Origin: Zerene cesonia | Lineage: Eukaryota; Arthropoda; Insecta; Lepidoptera; Pieridae | NCBI RefSeq assembly: GCF_012273895.1 | Contig: NC_052127.1 | Span: forward strand, 3,530,247-3,594,246 | Direction of reading: 5' to 3' | DNA length: 64,000 nucleotides | Part shown: one piece after another, positions 25,501-35,228 of the stretch | How positions within the stretch are numbered: position 1 is the first letter of the stretch | Layout: every line of letters starts with the position of its first letter | Notes under the pieces: model-generated | Databases searched by the model: none | Told to the model about the DNA's origin: nothing | The model's input: the letters and a program-made list of their open reading frames with translations, nothing else | Translations under genes and position numbers: made by a program

Positions 25501-28500
25501 ATTAATAATGTGTGTTCCCTACTTCCTACTAGTATCCTACTAATATTATAAATGCGAAAGTTTCTAAGAATATGTGTGCGTTTGTTGCTCTTTCACGCAA
25601 AAACTACTGAAACGATTGCAATGAAATTTGGTACGTGGACAGCTGGACAACTGGAATAACATATAAGCAACTTTTATCCCGATATTCCTACAGGATATGA
25701 ACTACGGACGCGGGTGAAACCGCGGGGCGGAGCTAGTATATTATAAATGCGAAAATAGCTCTGTCTATCTCTTCTTCATGCCTAAACCATTGAACCGATT
25801 AGGATGAATTATGATACATAGATAGTTTGAGACCCTAGAAATGACATAGGGAAATGACATAGACGATTTTAATATTCGATGTATAAATTTTAACCAAGGA
25901 TTAAAAACCGCCACTTATTAATTTCACTTATTAATTTAGGTTATTTCAAATTCATTATAGTGAATCCTTGATAGGAATATTTTTCTATTTTAGTACCTAA
26001 TAAAAAAAAATGTAGTGTCCCCCGTGTTCCCTTATAATCATATTCTCTTATATGATTATAAGGGAACACGAGGATTACATGGGGTAAATGTTTATAATTC
26101 TTATTATCATCGGTACCACTGATCGGTTTTCTTTACGGACAAGTAGGTGATCAGCCTTCTGTATCCTGCCAGACTGAGGACCTTTTTTATGAATCCTGAT
26201 AATAAGATATTTTTTTTATATAAATGACTTCCTAAGAACCTATATGACGTATGTAATTGTCATACCAATATTCCAATATTAAAAAAATCCTGTTTGTGTA
26301 ATACCGAACTTTCTAGATTGCAATATTGATAAGGTGTCAATGCGTCAAACGTGGAGATCACTTATGATGCTATAAACCATACGTAATAACATACTGTATA
26401 CTACATATTTCCAGTTGAAAGCTATTCCTATCACCGCATTGATCATCGCAAGCTACATTAACGTTGTATGTTTATAGAATAATATTTTAATGATATAAAC
26501 ATAGCTCGGAATGCGCAGGGTAATTTCATAATTGACGTAAACAAAGATAAAAATGGCTTGTGCTGAACATTAATACTCTTTTTCTTATGAATTAAATAGC
26601 ATTTCTTTCCTTCAGTTCCGCCGGCGTACCATGCCTACGTGTAGATCAAACGAAAATCGTGCTTTTAAAGTTTATAGCGTCGAAAAGATGAATGGAATTC
26701 GCATGTAATTATATACAAGATTCCAATCATCCAATGTGAATGAAAGGAAAGATTATTTTCAATACAATGTTTAGTCTACCTTCGATAAGAGATACATTGA
26801 CACGCTGGCCGGCTCCAGTCTCTAAATATTCTCTAAATACGCCCGTATAATGTTATATTTAGTCGTCGATTTATTGTAGTTTATTTGTTTTGTAACTTAT
26901 TTATTACTTGGTTTTTAATCAATTGGTAATTAATGAATTTATCAGCGGCTTCGCACGCGATAAATTCTGAATAAAACCCCTTTCTAATTTTCTGTGTTTT
27001 TACACAAAATTCGTCTTGAATTAATATATCCATTAAGAAATCCCATCAAAATCTGTTTTGTGATTTTAAAGATGTAAGCATACAGAAACACAGTCGGCGG
27101 AAAGCGACTTTGCTTTATCCTATGTCGTGAAGTACTAGCGGTCCGCCCGGACTTCGTTCGTTCTACATATGTACGCCTATGTCTCTCAGTGAAGATGCAT
27201 CTTTCTAATGGTGTATCTAAGAATTTTACAAATATACATACAAACATACAAATGCTTGGTTAGTTTAGATACAGTTTGATGGTGGTGGGAAGTCATTAAT
27301 ACACAAAATCTAATACATTTTTCTTCATAATAAATATGCTTTGTGAGCCACCACTTCCTATTTCTATGTCCCTTCATACCGATACCTATCCTTCATACCG
27401 ATACCTATCCTTCATACCGATGTTTCACTTGTAAACAGTTAAACAATTTCGACATTTTATTGTATTTTTATATGAACAGGGGTTCCTTCAATAGAAATAT
27501 TTGGTGTAAGACAGGACGAAGTCTGCCTGGTTAGCTATTGCCATTTACAATAATTAAAAACCCATAGTTGGCAACCCTACACAGAATAGTCATGCAAGGC
27601 GCAAGCTTGAACCTCTAACGGTACAGTAGGATCCGCTTCGCCAATGTAAACGTTCTATTTAATTTGCATTTCTCTTACGGTTTTCCTTAATAACTGTTAA
27701 ACTATACGACTCGATAAAATATATAACGCATTATCATAATTTGCAAACACAAAACTGGTTTTATTTTTATAAGCTTTTATCTGTTGACGCTTTCGTGTTT
27801 GGATACGTATTTGTGCCGATATGACTTGGATGTTATTGAATAAAACCCATAGGTAATTTTATTTGGAATCTCCCGGGACAAAAATCAAATAATATATAGC
27901 CTTTGAAATATATAAATAACGTGGCTTAATATCGGTAAAATGATTTTTAAAATCTGTTCGGTAGATCCAGAGATTATCCCATACATCCAAAGTTATCCCC
28001 AACGTCACAAGCTTACAAATTCAACTCTTTTTACCATGTATTACATTATATTTGTTTTAAATATTACATATTTGTAGAGAATCGGGGTCTCTCAAGATGA
28101 GTAATATTTATCTTGACAATGAAATAACAGATTTGAAGTCAAATCTAATAATATCTGCGGCACACTAATATCATAATTGTGAAAGATTGTTTGTTTGGAT
28201 GTTTGTCCGTTAATCACGCTGAAACTACCGGTTTTAATGAAATTTGGTATACAGACAAGGTATCAGCTGACTTGGGTGATAGGATACTTTTTATCCCAAT
28301 TAAATGCTCCCTTGGGATAAGACAGGAATCTTAATATCCGGGCGAAGCCGGGACGAGCGTCTAGTAGATCTATTCATTATCAAAGATTTGACTACAAGTA
28401 CAAATCCTCGTTAAATTTCCAAGAAAATGTATACTTTGAATAGCTAGTCATTTCTTCTGCGGTTTTAAAAATGGACATATGTTGATCATGGTGATATCGG

Positions 28501-31500
28501 GATAAAATAATGTCCCACAGTATATGGCGTGATATCCAGTAGCACATGTGTGGGCTACGTCACTCGTTATCAAAGGTCACGTATTCATGTGATGTCACTG
28601 TTACGCTACTGCTTAAACTTCCTTTAAAAGATTTTAGCTATGAACTGATTTTAGCTATGTGAGTATCCTGGTGTGTTCCATTGGAGATCCCGGGATCTCT
28701 GCTATTATGCTTTGAGCTTGGCCACCGAGGAGGTTTTAGTGGGTAGAAATCCCACAAGCTCTATTTTTCCCCCAAAGCTAGAGTATCTTTTGAAGATTTC
28801 CTCCTCGTTAAAAAAAAGGTATGCACGTGAGTTCTGAATATTGTCCCTTAGGCAGACCTTAAGAGATCTCATATTTTTCTGCAAAGTAGAAGAGACGAGA
28901 GATGTCTATGAAGTGTCTATGAAGAGTAAATGCCATTTTCCAACCGTATTGAAAGTAGATTTAATGTAAGCCTTAAGAGGAGCAGTCAAATATGGGTGTC
29001 CGTCTAAAGGCTTCAGCACAAATTGGGCCGTAGAAGATCAGCGTGAAATATTAGCATGTAAATTCCCTTCTTTCCTTTCTGTACCCTTCCCATTCTTTCC
29101 ATTTGCTTTTAGTCAGTTCTTTCCATATCCCTGATCATTTCACAAATCCATTTGCAAATATTCATGTGCGGTACCGGTTTACCATCAGGTGATCCTCCAG
29201 GTCCTTTGACAATTTTACATAAAAATTGAGCTTTTACATATTGGCATAAATAGATTTGGATGCAGATTTTATATGGTCTTTCTGAAGAGGGAACCACTAA
29301 TTCTAGGTAGATCACTTACAATAATCCTACTTCCTACTAATATTATAAATGCGAATGTTTGTAAAGATGTGTGTGTGTTTGTTGCTCTTTCACGCAAAAA
29401 CTACTGAACCGATTGCAATGAAATTTGGTTAGTAGACAGGTCGACAACTGGAATAACATATAGACAAGTTTTTATCCCGATATTTTTACGGGATACGGAC
29501 TTACGCGGGGGAAACCGCGGGCACAGCTAGTATTATAAATGCGAATGTTTGTATAGATGTGTGTGTGTTTGTTGCTCTTTCACGCAAAAACTACTGAACC
29601 GATTGCAATGAAATTTGGTTAGTAGACAGGTCGACAACTGGAATAACATATAGACAAGTTTTTATCCCGATATTTTTACGGGATACGGACTTACGCGGGT
29701 GAAACCGCGGGCACAGCTAGTATTATAAATGCGAAAGTATGTAAGGATGTGTGTGTGTTTGTTGCTCTTTCACGCAAAAACTATTGAACCGATTGCAATG
29801 AAATTTGGTACGTAGACAGCTGGACAACTGGAATAACATATAGGCACCTTTTTATCCCGATATTCCTACGGGATACGGATCAAAAAGTCAATTGAAAAAA
29901 CATTATGCTTTATCGATTATCGTATCTATCTGGAAATTCATTTCATTTATTTATTTCAATACTCCTTCATTTTTGTTGCGTTTAAAATTAAAATTAATAT
30001 AAACTTCAAGTAAATATAACTACATGTTCATCCATTCAGAGTCAATATATTGAATTAATTATTGCAAACCTTCTATGGAATAAGAGGAAAATGGACGAAC
30101 GAGTCAAGCCACTATCAGTTTTTTGCTTTTGATAGAAACGAAGTAGAAATGAGGAAAACTTATTTTAAGAAAATTTCATCATCTACGTTTTTAAGGCAAA
30201 GTCTGGGATGGTATTAAAAAGTTTTTCTTGGTAGGCAATTTATAAAAAATAATAATAATAATAACACAGAACTGACAAAAACAGTTGACATAAATGAAAA
30301 GTCCATGAAACAAATAAATAAACATACAGGTGAAACTAATAAAAGCATGTTAAAAAGGTTAAACTATTGTATACTAATTGCGATGTTTATTTAATATTTA
30401 ATTGATATCACGACAATCTTTGCAATCAGCTATAAATTAAATTAAATAATGACAATAAATGATCACAGAAGAAAGTACCATATCCTTAGACAATGCCATC
30501 AAGGAAAACTTTGTTTCCCACAGTTTAATAGCCTTATTGTCATCCTTAATTGAAAGCTCATAATTACACCATTTATCTAGTTATCATATTATTATGTTAG
30601 TTTGTCATTATAATTGGTACCGGCAAGGTATGATTAAATCATGGAATACATAATAATGAAGAAATTTTTTGCCACATTAAACTTAATTTAAAGGATAAAA
30701 GTTGGTGAAATTTCTAAACTAAATTGAAGCCTGAGTCAGTTCGCAAGGTTAGCTGGATTGCAATTAAAATATTCATAAGCTCTTATTAAACAATTACACC
30801 GATTAAAGCCCTATAAAACACGCAAACATGCAATCAGGTATTAGTTCCGTGACAACATTTTTTGCTGTATTTAACTTCAGTTGGGGTAGTCCCACTATTT
30901 GACAGTCACGTGCAGTTATTTATACAATAATTATATTGTGTACCTACTTCAAGGCTTAGTGCAGTCATTATTTAATCCGAATCAAAATATGTTAAGGTTT
31001 TTCTTAAGACAATTAAAACAATCAAAATCATCTTATTCTCAAGACAATTAAAAAATGCATTAATTCTAGCACGTAGCACGTAGGATCGAGATTCCGGATC
31101 AATTTGGTTTACATCAAAGAAGACTTTACTTTAGAAATTAAAGACTTTTTAACGGATTTTAAACGTTCACTCTCCCCGTTACCACTATCGCTGTAGTGTT
31201 CGAAGCGTCGGGTTACTAAAAAAATGAATAAATTTCATTTAAAATCCGTTAAAAAGTCTTAAATTTCTAATTGTATAATGCTCGCGTAAAATCAAACAAG
31301 AAAATACTAAGACTTTACTTACACATTTATTTACTTTTTGTTCTATTAATTAGACAAATAATTTACCGTAACAAAATTTAAAGCGAGAAGCCACGGACAA
31401 CCGAAACTCAGTTCTAAACTAGTAAGGTAGTCAGTGGATCATTTGAGAATTGTACTTGATGATTTCGTGTCAACAAATGTGTTTTATATTTATTTATGTA

Positions 31501-33892
31501 CGAAAATCCACTGGCAAAGACCATTCTCTGATAAGCTTAGTTTGATAAATTCCCAGATGAAAACTAATTGCGTTTTGCGAATTATAACATTCAGAACCTT
31601 TACGTTAGCAGCATTCTACCCTCATCGGTATAAAATATCTCGGTTTCGATATAGCATTTCAGTAAGACCAAATAGAGTCAAGGCTAAAGCAATTTAATAT
31701 AACATGTCTGTTAGATTATAGAAGATAGAAAGTAATATTAATTTTCAAATAATCTAAAACAAATGACTGTTGTCAAATTGCCAAAGAACCCCTTAAATCC
31801 ACAGTTAAAACATGCACTCTAATCTTCTACGAGTCTCCAACGATGTCCAATGTCCAAACATAGAACCCAGAATATATGAAAACCAAAAATTCTACCATAC
31901 ACGAGCAGTCCGCCCCAGCTTCATGCGTGGTACGTTTTTTCTCCCCATAAGATTCCTTGTGCCTTAATAAAATCGTAAAAAAAATTAGCCAAATTTGTCG
32001 ACTCGTTCTCGAGTTTTACGCTTAGCAACATATTCGGCTATTAATTTTTATTTATATACCTAGATGTACCAGGCGCAGCTCAAGTTTATTTCATAACTCG
32101 TTTTCTAGATGTCTGTACTTTATATCTTAGAAATTAACTTAGCAATGCCAACTTGTTGCAGTCTAAGCCAGAGACTATAGACCCCAAAATGCCTTGAGAC
32201 TTAAAACTGTTGCTCTCAAATTCAACTTGGATGATCAAAATCAATCTTGATCTGGCAAAGAAACTGCGAACCTGTACACGACTTATGAGGTGGTAGAAGA
32301 CTCGTTTCTTGTTAAATTATATTTGGCCACTGTATAACCCGTTTGTGTTGGGCTTTTTCAGAAGTACTAAAATTAGTTTGGTTGCTATAGACCTGCTTCT
32401 TTGTCTGGGTATCACTAAGAAGACACCAAGGTATAAACTACTGGGTAAGACCAAGATAACTGCACTGATTAGATCATGCATCACTTCATCATCATCATCA
32501 TGAACAGCAATAGTTCAGAAGGGGTGATAGAAGTGATTCGAATTGCTCAGGATATTTTTCTTATATAATAAACTACTTTTCTTTTAACTCTTCTAGAGCT
32601 TCACTTTAAAGTAGATAGAGATGGAGTAATCTGACTGACGTCAATATATTGCCGCCATCCTGTCAAAAACTCTTTAGTACATTTCTTATGTCATTTATTT
32701 ATATGTATGTAATTAAACATTACAGATAGTCGTTAACGGGAATAAAAGGAAACTACTGCAATTGCGATACATTTCTTCATATGTATATCTTACTAGCTGC
32801 GCCTCGCGGTTTCACCCGCGTAAGCCCGTACCCCGTAGGAATATCGGGATAAAAAGTTGCTCATATGTTATTGCAGTTGTCCAGCTATCTACGTACCAAA
32901 TTTCATTGCAATCAGTTCAGTAGTTTTTGCGTGAACGAGTAACAAACACACACACATCCTTACAAACTTTCGCATTTATAATATTAGTAGGAAGTAGGAT
33001 AGGTTCTAAGCTTTCAATATATTAGAATTAATAGCTTTTTGTTCGATATTAATTAATTAATATGCCAATTATTGATCAGATAAAAGTTAACGATTCGAAG
33101 ATATAAGAAACAATTCTATAAAAAATAAAAAAATAAAATTAATTGATGTATTTTATGTGGCTGACATTGCAATAAATTCTCCTTTCTACAAACTAGTAAA
33201 AACTAATAATTAAGTTTCACAAAGACCGGTTCACTTCACTTGTTGTTGCTTACAAATATCCTCATAATATTTAGCATTTATTTATAGGATAAATAATTAA
33301 TTACTATGCGAAAGTCGGTATAGCTGTAAAACCTATTACATTGTAGATTTTAAATAATATTTACCTACTTTCAGCCAGCAACTCGACCTCAATAAGCTTT
33401 AATAAAACTTTTTGAACGTAAGTGCGGAAATTTATAGTCAAACATACAAAATAATAAGTCGGTCCGTTATATTATATTAAACGATGTTTATTCTTTATAA
33501 TACTAATAAGCGTTACGTAAATTTATATTTTTATTTATTAAAATTACATAGTTTTTTAAGTGGGAATTCTTTCAAGATTTTAAGTTTGTATTTGATAATT
33601 TCAAAAAATACACTGTTATTAATGCCACTTACATCAGGACCAAACTTAATTTATTTAAACTAAATCTCATTCAGATGATGCTTAAGTCGGAGCATCGATA
33701 AACAGTTAATAAATTAAAACAAATCGATTCTAATAACTATCAATTACATACAATTGAATCTAATACAGGTAATTATACGAAATTATTTTATAATTCAGAT
33801 TGTATGTTTGTATATAAGTGGGTAGACTTACCGCTGCTCCGGCTAAGCTCCGCGCAACCAAGGAAAAGGCCGACCGCAAGAAACCACTTCAT
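10507..33892 (-). CDS. Pacifastin-type protease inhibitor, 12 domains (gene A, long form)
   Basis: Largest gene of the cluster. Exons: 33832-33892 (signal peptide MKWFLAVGLFLGCAEL), 21581-21640, 21009-21164, 20307-20420, 19814-19960, 19361-19474, 18715-18755, 17610-17792, 17105-17296, 16435-16593, 15632-15793, 15094-15228, micro-exons 14855-14881, 14651-14686, 14053-14100 and 13055-13087, then 11627-11777, 11083-11235 and 10507-10643 (stop). The frame closes to 702 residues. Introns are phase 1 up to 19361, phase 0 from 18715 to 11777, then phase 1 again; the switches fall exactly at exons 18715-18755 and 11627-11777. Each larger exon holds one six-cysteine domain, for example CEPNTIFEEDCNRCLC. 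Basic pairs (KKR, RKR, LKR, AKR) precede several domains, suggesting proprotein cleavage into free inhibitors. The link from the 33.8 kb start across a 12 kb intron rests on phase and the signal peptide only; the rest is firmer. Confidence 0.75.
12600..12790 (-). mobile_element. SINE-like repeat copy, reverse
   Basis: Carries TTCATGGGCGGTGGTGATCG and CCTTTCCAGCCCATTCCTTC, the reverse complement of blocks in 13717-13973. Confidence 0.5.
13055..14881 (-). CDS. Four phase-0 micro-exons of gene A (linker region)
   Basis: Four tiny open segments with AG before and GT after: 14855-14881 (27 nt, SSVRRNFTE), 14651-14686 (36 nt, TLKTPVGFNDTT), 14053-14100 (48 nt, ITKLLSEIPIRMNDTE) and 13055-13087 (33 nt, VPLRLKRASSQ). 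All enter and leave in phase 0, like the flanking exons 15094-15228 and 11627-11777, so any subset can be included without shifting frame. They encode a cysteine-free linker between domains 9 and 10. Two share the ending NDT before T or E, suggesting duplication. The last supplies a KR site. Confidence 0.6.
13717..13973 (+). mobile_element. SINE-like interspersed repeat, best copy
   Basis: Contains GATGGTAAGCGCCTACCACC, an AG-rich middle (GGAAGGGATTAAGAAAGGAT) and the tail CGTGCTCGACTCCCACATT. Partial copies share these blocks at about 10734-10905, 12600-12790 (reverse), 24166-24331, 29040-29200 (reverse) and 52676-52780 (reverse). Confidence 0.55.
18033..18104 (-). CDS. Alternative first coding exon of gene A (signal peptide)
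   Basis: Reads MGFHIVFSFVIIYVSLGNGY and ends in AAT followed by the donor GTGAGT. This is a complete signal peptide with a phase 0 exit. The next exon (17610-17792) needs phase 0, and so does the exit of exon 18715-18755 used by the long form. Both starts can therefore feed the same downstream exons. From here the protein would be 495 residues with eight domains (5 to 12). The simplest reading is an internal promoter just upstream of 18104. The alternative is that the exons above 18.7 kb belong to a separate gene that ends without a recognised stop exon. Confidence 0.65.
18457..18645. repeat. Palindromic repeat, family P
   Basis: Arms TAGAAATTAAAGAC and GTCTTTAATTTCTA flank a centre with AACCCGACGGTTCGAACCC. 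Between gene A exons 18715-18755 and the alternative first exon, so near the inferred internal promoter. Confidence 0.55.
22361..22567 (+). mobile_element. Helitron-like short element, family 1
   Basis: From TCCTAATAATATTATAAATG to GGGGCGCTAG, in the long first intron of gene A. Confidence 0.7.
23006..23368. mobile_element. MITE with 24-bp perfect terminal inverted repeats
   Basis: Left arm 23006-23029 begins GGGGGCGTCCATAAATTACG and right arm 23345-23368 is its exact reverse complement. TTA flanks both sides (23003-23005 and 23369-23371), a likely target-site duplication. Total 363 bases with no coding capacity. TTA/TA duplications suggest a PIF/Harbinger or mariner type. Confidence 0.8.
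23905..24050. repeat. Palindromic repeat, family P, half copy
   Basis: Shows TTTTCTTGTATTTGATTTTA, AAATTAAAGACTTTTAAACG and GTTCGAACGTCGGGTTAATA; only one arm is clear. Confidence 0.5.
25535..25736 (+). mobile_element. Helitron-like short element, family 1
   Basis: From TCCTACTAATATTATAAATG to GCGGGGCGGAGCTAG; a second related fragment starting TATTATAAATGCGAAAATAG follows at once. Confidence 0.7.
26023..26070. repeat. Perfect 21-bp hairpin with 6-base loop
   Basis: Arms 26023-26043 and 26050-26070 are exact complements, starting CGTGTTCCCTTATAATCA; loop TCTCTT. Confidence 0.75.
27371..27421. repeat. 19-base tandem repeat, about 2.7 units
   Basis: CCTTCATACCGATACCTAT repeated head to tail without mismatch. 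In the long gene A intron. Confidence 0.7.
28167..28364 (+). mobile_element. Helitron-like short element, family 2
   Basis: Ends CCGGGACGAGCGTCTAG; carries the full family 2 body, including CCTTGGGATAAGACAGGAAT. Confidence 0.65.
29341..29879 (+). mobile_element. Three head-to-tail copies of Helitron-like family 1
   Basis: Units start at 29341, 29531 and 29721 with TATTATAAATGCGAA. The first two are exactly 190 bases and nearly identical, each ending CCGCGGGCACAGCTAG. The third is cut off after GGGATACGGAT. Confidence 0.8.
31125..31308. repeat. Palindromic repeat, family P
   Basis: Two inverted arms share TTAGAAATTAAAGACTTTTT and TAACGGATTTTAAACG and flank a centre containing GTGTTCGAAGCGTCGGGTTA. 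Related copies lie at about 18457-18645, 23905-24050 and 47140-47352. Confidence 0.6.
32793..32992 (-). mobile_element. Helitron-like short element, family 1
   Basis: Reverse orientation: CTAGCTGCGCCTCGCGG at the left end and TTATAATATTAGTAGGA at the right. Confidence 0.7.
33832..33892 (-). CDS. Putative first coding exon of gene A long form
   Basis: ATG at 33892-33890 begins a typical signal peptide (MKWFLAVGLFLGC), followed by a strong GGTAAGT donor after one base of the next codon. The G left over joins CC at 21640 to give alanine and leads into AIRCKPGDN. It lies about 12 kb upstream of its partner, and no other phase 1 secretory start was found in between. Confidence 0.55.
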
Positions 33893-34599
33893 TTCACACA
33901 ATCCTTAAACACACAACACAATAAATCCTGCAACACGTCCACCTCCCACCACGGCTTTCTCACTACTGATCCTACTTTGCTTACAATTAAACTGATCAAA
34001 TACGCAAAGCTGTAGTGCTTCCGTTTTCGGAACATTCGCTCTAAAGTTAAGGGTGTGATGGGCTATTTTCGTCCAAATCATTTTTATTCAAGCGCACGAA
34101 AGTTTGTAAAGCTGTACACTATAATTATGATAAAGTTAATAGTTCGAAACTCATGTAATGCGTTGTGGATCTGTAATCAAAAATACTGATAGGCCGGGAT
34201 CACTATTAATGACCCCCGATGTGACTGCAATAATAATATTGTCAAATTAAACGCGTGTTTAAGTTTACGAGCGATCAATTGCTTAATTGCTCACGCACTA
34301 TTTTTAATTATTTTTAACTTATCTATGTTGACAAACGACGTAGGTATTCGTTTTTTTAATATTTTTATTACACTTACATGAATTAAATTAGGAAACCTTG
34401 GAGTTTTTTTTTTACTTTTTTTACTTATTCATAGCGTAAAATTGTAGGTTTTGTACTACTAGATGTCTAACCGTTTTTCCATTATCAGTCTTCATCGCTC
34501 TGGTAAATAAGGTCCAAAATTTATAAGCTTTCAAAAACTCTTTTTTTATTATTTCTGGCGGCCTGGCTGGAAGCAGATTTAAACTTTTTAAAAAAGTAA
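33893..34599. other. Upstream region of gene A; no gene recognised
   Basis: Presumed 5' UTR and promoter of the gene A long form. AT-rich, with no TATA element I would assign and no coding frame of note. Confidence 0.4.
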
Positions 34600-35228
34600 A
34601 AATCCTCAGTTAGCAACAGACTGGAAACTTTAAAACGACAAAGATTTGAAAATGCGAATTCTAAATTTAAACGGATACATTCCAAACAGAACAAGATCTG
34701 TAGTCGTAAAAAGCGCACTAAAGTTAAGCCTCCGTTTAAGCGGCACGACATTGAAAAGTTTTGCAAACAATTTTATTTGCGAATAATTATACAAATAAAT
34801 TGGACTGAACGAAAAAACAATTTTGCTCAATATTTTTAAAACAATGATTAAAAAACGTGTTATTTACGAACACGAAAAAGTTTGATAAGCTAATAAACAG
34901 TGTATTAAATTGTCGTATCGGATCCGTAACGTTGGTTTTAAACGATAACGAGCGCGGAGCCTTTGATAGCGTCCCACGCGGCGATCGAGAACCCGAGATA
35001 GGCATGCATCGTAAGAATAAAGCCAGATTAGTGAATATTTTAAAATTTAACTTAAAATTCCGAAAACATCCCCGTATTAAAAGCGATAACGCGAAAATAA
35101 CAAGACAAAGATGCCGCGCACCGTTTGAAGATAAAAGATATTTATATGCGACGCGCGTCACTTCGTATGGGAATTTTCTAAAATTGTCTACAAAATGTAC
35201 GAGACAGTTAATTATAGTCTGTCAGTGA
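34600..35228 (+). other. Unexplained open stretch, two consecutive frames
   Basis: The plus strand is open from 34600 to 34839 in one frame (lysine and arginine rich, containing CSRKKRTKVKPPFKRHDIEK). From 34857 to 35228 it is open in another (123 aa, containing RLVNILKFNLKFRKHPRIK and RQRCRAPFEDKRYLYATR). The part from 34915 to 35000 is unusually rich in CG dinucleotides for this DNA. I do not recognise either peptide. The minus strand is also open over 34787-35161, so at least one frame is incidental. It could be a decayed gene, a CpG-rich regulatory segment or chance. Confidence 0.25.

Larger units (their letters stand above)
21641..33831 (-). other. 12.2 kb first intron of gene A
   Basis: Filled with repeats listed separately (Helitron-like families 1 and 2, the 23006 MITE, palindromic family P, SINE-like pieces, small tandem repeats). 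I found no open frame with recognisable protein similarity in either direction. Confidence 0.5.

Noticed and set aside
31434..31697. 87-codon frame in the long gene A intron
   Set aside because: No similarity to a known family, no splice or repeat support; likely chance.
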